Shown here piece by piece: positions 7,001 to 7,587 of a stretch of 7,587 bases of DNA. Below the pieces are notes generated by a model. The model had not been told where the DNA came from. It did no database searches and saw nothing but the letters and a program-made list of their open reading frames with translations. Position 1 is the first letter of the stretch. Each line of letters starts with the position of its first letter. The position numbers and the translations under genes are program-made. The DNA comes from Bacteroidetes bacterium UBA955. Its GTDB lineage: Bacteria > Bacteroidota > Bacteroidia > NS11-12g > UBA955. The stretch covers positions 1 to 7,587 of the forward strand of contig DBCP01000155.1 of the NCBI GenBank assembly GCA_002293105.1, read 5' to 3'.

Positions 7001-7194
7001 AGGGAGGTACCCCACCAGTTAAAATATGCGCGGTTTTTATACTGACTGGCCACCATCGCCGGATTCATGCTTACAGCGTAAGGCGTATTTAAATCACCTA
7101 CTACCAATCCCAATGGCTGCTGGGCAATGGCATTTTGGGATTGCAAAAACAAACATGCAATTAAAGCGAGGTTACGTAGCGACATTTTCATCAT
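4090..7194 (-). CDS. Exported barrel/coiled-coil envelope protein with cysteine-studded coil
   Basis: This 1034-residue protein is not a recognised named gene. Residues 1-24 form a signal peptide (LALIACLFLQ core, cleavage after NAIA). Residues about 25-482 look like an outer-membrane beta-barrel: short alternating strands, many Gly and aromatic residues, an early MNPAMV motif and a strand-like end, SFYIGFRSKIG. The closest match I can offer is the Bacteroidota-specific DUF5723 or PorP/SprF-like barrels, with low confidence. Residues 515-550 are an extended linker of repeated RDT motifs. Residues about 560-1003 are strongly heptad-patterned coiled coil with 15 Cys. Residues 1005-1034 are a Thr/Ser/Gly/Pro tail. 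No OmpA-type peptidoglycan-binding domain is seen, although the barrel-plus-C-terminal-extension plan resembles OmpA. Start codons at residues 1, 2 and 4 are all possible. The gene is divergent from sppA and convergent with the TonB receptor gene. A structural role in the envelope is inference only. Confidence 0.9.
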   Translation of the reverse strand: MMKMSLRNLALIACLFLQSQNAIAQQPLGLVVGDLNTPYAVSMNPAMVASQYKNRAYFNWWGTSLDIQSSFANSSGWRRLPASLKMDQSWMPKSEDQNWSMNYLNETYGPSLFVMPDNSVGFGLGVKGVSGFNFSGVNPQLGNLLLQGRGAWEDPTNGKSVSQTSPFAFNTEKYQEWYLSFGSYVGDADAKRGVRALKWGLTTKILIGMGSAHLSSSKFNAEYNGNNNFLIRDIMANYSYTDQTSASNTMVRPMGLKFDLMTGVGAGLDMGFVYEYRPGLAVNYNGISGCEREFNRTYRWKFGASLTDVGFISYDGSAYSITANNLNYKADSIFSIQQMYGANPSTINHFDQIATAASTLGAPKRSSFTSYTPMALNMQWDYRFGEWHLGAYWIHDLKPVDMPGLRRSSMLSIVPRHQEERFEYGFPVSIVNNYSQLNVGAYVRVGPVIVGTNNLAGLGQYMRNTGNQGASFYIGFRSKIGDCSKAIVYDDSREWAVDSAAADSAILVEEDRIQSDTIFMRDTIIKRDTIVKTEIKTIVKRDTVIVTKTVNTNNNNPALQQALNDCQKREADLKNRLAAIEAREAAANNKNKNCEAELAKWKAESDKCKTELDRLKAENDRVKAENDRLRAVAIVPSDRQLKRCDSLLAVELLKNQKLQVELSDSKKAASDCTVKLADALNKAKTCETDLAKAKQQIEVLQVDKKRLEDQLKAVGIGEDCSPYKNKIAELEKLLAAEKLKTAQLSTDLNNCNKSLESLKAQLAAEQAKVRDLEAKLKLCIPVDQYNKAIADLEAQKKATAAAEIKASEAETKAKNAETKNAECDKAKAAILVELEAAKKKVAELEEKLKNTATNTGSDCSKTRDSLTQALLDLGIAKNSYDALMAEYQDCLKSAKSYKDKLKSCEDKLAAGGSDASALDALKADIAKLKITITELNGEVAAGKKSLEACQESIAEKDALIKSLQDQLKGKNADITTLQGQLRMAQAQINDLKARLAKCEEEKAANNSTSPTGTGTSGGATPGISPGGITPGGGL
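4118..4134. other. GC-rich hairpin near the convergent gene ends
   Basis: CCGGGA (4118-4123) pairs perfectly with TCCCGG (4129-4134) around the 5-base loop CTGAT. It lies inside the Gly/Pro tail codons of the minus-strand gene and 33 bp past the receptor stop, so it could in principle serve transcripts from both sides. No T-run follows on either strand, and Gly/Pro codons readily create such GC-rich complementarity by chance. Treat it as a weak candidate only. Confidence 0.2.
4186..5517 (-). other. Coiled-coil segment with heptad-phased cysteines (within the 4090-7194 gene)
   Basis: This encodes residues about 560-1003. Hydrophobic a/d spacing of 3-4-3-4 can be followed by eye through at least six helical stretches, broken near 634-638 (IVPSD), 715-722 (GIGEDCSP), 780-783 (IPVD), 850-858 and 910-914 (GGSDA). 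Cysteines are at 566, 594, 608, 644, 672, 686, 720, 751, 779, 823, 859, 890, 904, 949 and 998. Where the register is clear, they sit at the d core position, usually followed three residues later by Leu or Ile at a (for example CEAEL, CKTEL, CETDL, CEDKL). Asn at a positions (619, 626, 655) is typical of parallel dimers. C-x27-C-x13-C occurs at 566/594/608 and again at 644/672/686, an offset of 78 residues. Confidence 0.8.
5545..5652 (-). repeat. RDT-rich linker repeats
   Basis: This encodes residues 515-550 of the barrel/coil protein. DTI or DTV recurs as SDTIF, RDTII, RDTIV and RDTVI, mixed with KT.IVK segments of alternating polar and branched residues. At DNA level GTATCGCG recurs on the plus strand at 5567, 5609 and 5627, with the near copy GTATCGCT at 5645 (steps of 42, 18 and 18 bp). 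This suggests growth by short tandem duplication. Similar extended D-T-I/V tracts are common linkers in Bacteroidota envelope proteins between a barrel and a periplasmic domain. It probably forms an extended spacer between barrel and coil. Confidence 0.65.
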
Positions 7195-7225
7195 TCAATT
7201 TGGGCGTTAAATACAAATATGTGGC

Positions 7226-7233
7226 CAAAGTTA
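7226..7233 (-). promoter_or_regulatory. Bacteroidota -7 element for the barrel/coil gene
   Basis: On the minus strand this reads TAACTTTG, an exact TAnnTTTG match. It predicts a start near 7221 and a leader of about 27 bases before the ATG at 7194. No TTTG or TTG is found at the expected -33 distance (around 7254-7257), so the promoter may depend on an activator or be weak. It is supported by the same element before rpe and sppA. Confidence 0.5.
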
Positions 7234-7291
7234 CATCGCTTGGCGGAAAAAATTTCATCCCCTATTGATACCCTTTGAACGATTCACGTAA

Positions 7292-7320
7292 TTTGACCGA
7301 TAAGACATCCCTAACTTTGT
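7292..7320 (+). promoter_or_regulatory. Bacteroidota-type promoter for sppA
   Basis: The -7 match TAACTTTGT lies at 7312-7320 and a TTTG lies at 7292-7295. The 16-bp spacing is shorter than the usual roughly 17-23 bp. The predicted transcription start is about 7324, which leaves only about 7 untranslated bases before the ATG at 7331 and no room for a Shine-Dalgarno sequence. The motif is seen directly; its function is inferred. Confidence 0.55.
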
Positions 7321-7330
7321 AGAATCCGGC

Positions 7331-7587
7331 ATGAAAACATTTCTTAAATATTTCATCACACTATTGGGCGGTTTTGCCTTAGGTATTTTGTCCATTGCCC
7401 TCGTATTTGGCGTGTTGATTTCTGGATTCAGTTCCAAAATAGGCGATTCAGCTACAGAAGAACTAACAGAAGCTAGCATCCTTACCATGACATTGGAAGG
7501 CGATATCGCAGAACGCAGTACCAGCAATCCCATTAGCGAATTGTTATCGGCCAGTGGCAATGTCGAATCACCCATCGGACTCAACGA
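7331..7587 (+). CDS. sppA: Signal peptide peptidase SppA, N-terminal end (partial, runs off the window)
   Basis: The frame from ATG 7331 is open for 85 codons to the window end. Residues about 4-32 (KYFITLLGGFALGILSIALV and following) form one hydrophobic membrane anchor, with basic residues before it. Then come SILTMTLEGDIAERSTSNP (49-67) and SPIGLN at the window edge. Bacteroidota SppA (67 kDa type) has the same plan: an N-terminal anchor, a strand resembling VLKLDLDGPI-ERSSDNP, then GLND. SppA is an inner-membrane serine protease with a Ser-Lys dyad that degrades cleaved signal peptides. The dyad residues lie beyond the window, so activity cannot be judged. The gene is divergent from the barrel/coil gene across 136 bp. 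Confidence 0.85.
   Translation, partial: MKTFLKYFITLLGGFALGILSIALVFGVLISGFSSKIGDSATEELTEASILTMTLEGDIAERSTSNPISELLSASGNVESPIGLN

Noticed and set aside
7255..7584. 109-codon minus-strand open frame opposite sppA
   Set aside because: It overlaps the well-supported sppA start and both predicted promoter elements of the divergent region, and its product is not protein-like.

Overview
The window looks like ordinary chromosomal DNA from a member of the Bacteroidota. Three things point there. The start-proximal promoter elements fit the Bacteroidota -7 consensus TAnnTTTG. Shine-Dalgarno sequences are absent in front of the genes. There is an orphan TonB-dependent receptor with a carboxypeptidase-regulatory-like N-terminal domain, next to a Bacteroidota-style outer-membrane barrel protein. 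The genus cannot be read from the sequence. No phage, transposon, CRISPR, tRNA or rRNA signal was found.

Layout, left to right. The plus strand carries the last 29 codons of a class II fumarase (1-90), then dihydropteroate synthase folP (95-919), ribulose-phosphate 3-epimerase rpe (938-1594), and a TonB-dependent outer-membrane receptor that most likely starts at GTG 1623 (to 4085). The spacing is tight: 4 bp between fumC and folP, 18 bp between folP and rpe, 28 bp between rpe and the receptor. A consensus promoter ends just before rpe and predicts a leaderless rpe message. An 8-bp perfect hairpin begins with the rpe stop codon and sits just before the receptor start.

The minus strand carries one large gene (7194-4090), which converges on the receptor gene with only 4 bp between the two stop codons. 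It encodes an exported 1034-residue protein: signal peptide, about 460 residues that look like an outer-membrane beta-barrel, an extended RDT-rich linker, about 440 residues of coiled coil, and a Gly/Pro-rich tail. The coiled coil holds 15 cysteines, and nearly all fall in the same core position (d) of the heptad. This is the most unusual thing in the window.

A 136-bp divergent intergenic region (7195-7330) holds one TAACTTTG element on each strand. On its right side is the start of signal peptide peptidase sppA (7331 to beyond the window edge).

Functionally the left half is housekeeping metabolism (TCA cycle, folate, pentose phosphate) and the right half is cell envelope. The neighbours do not form an obvious single pathway. 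The candidate for something undescribed is the barrel/coiled-coil protein, possibly an envelope spacer or scaffold, not a multi-gene system.
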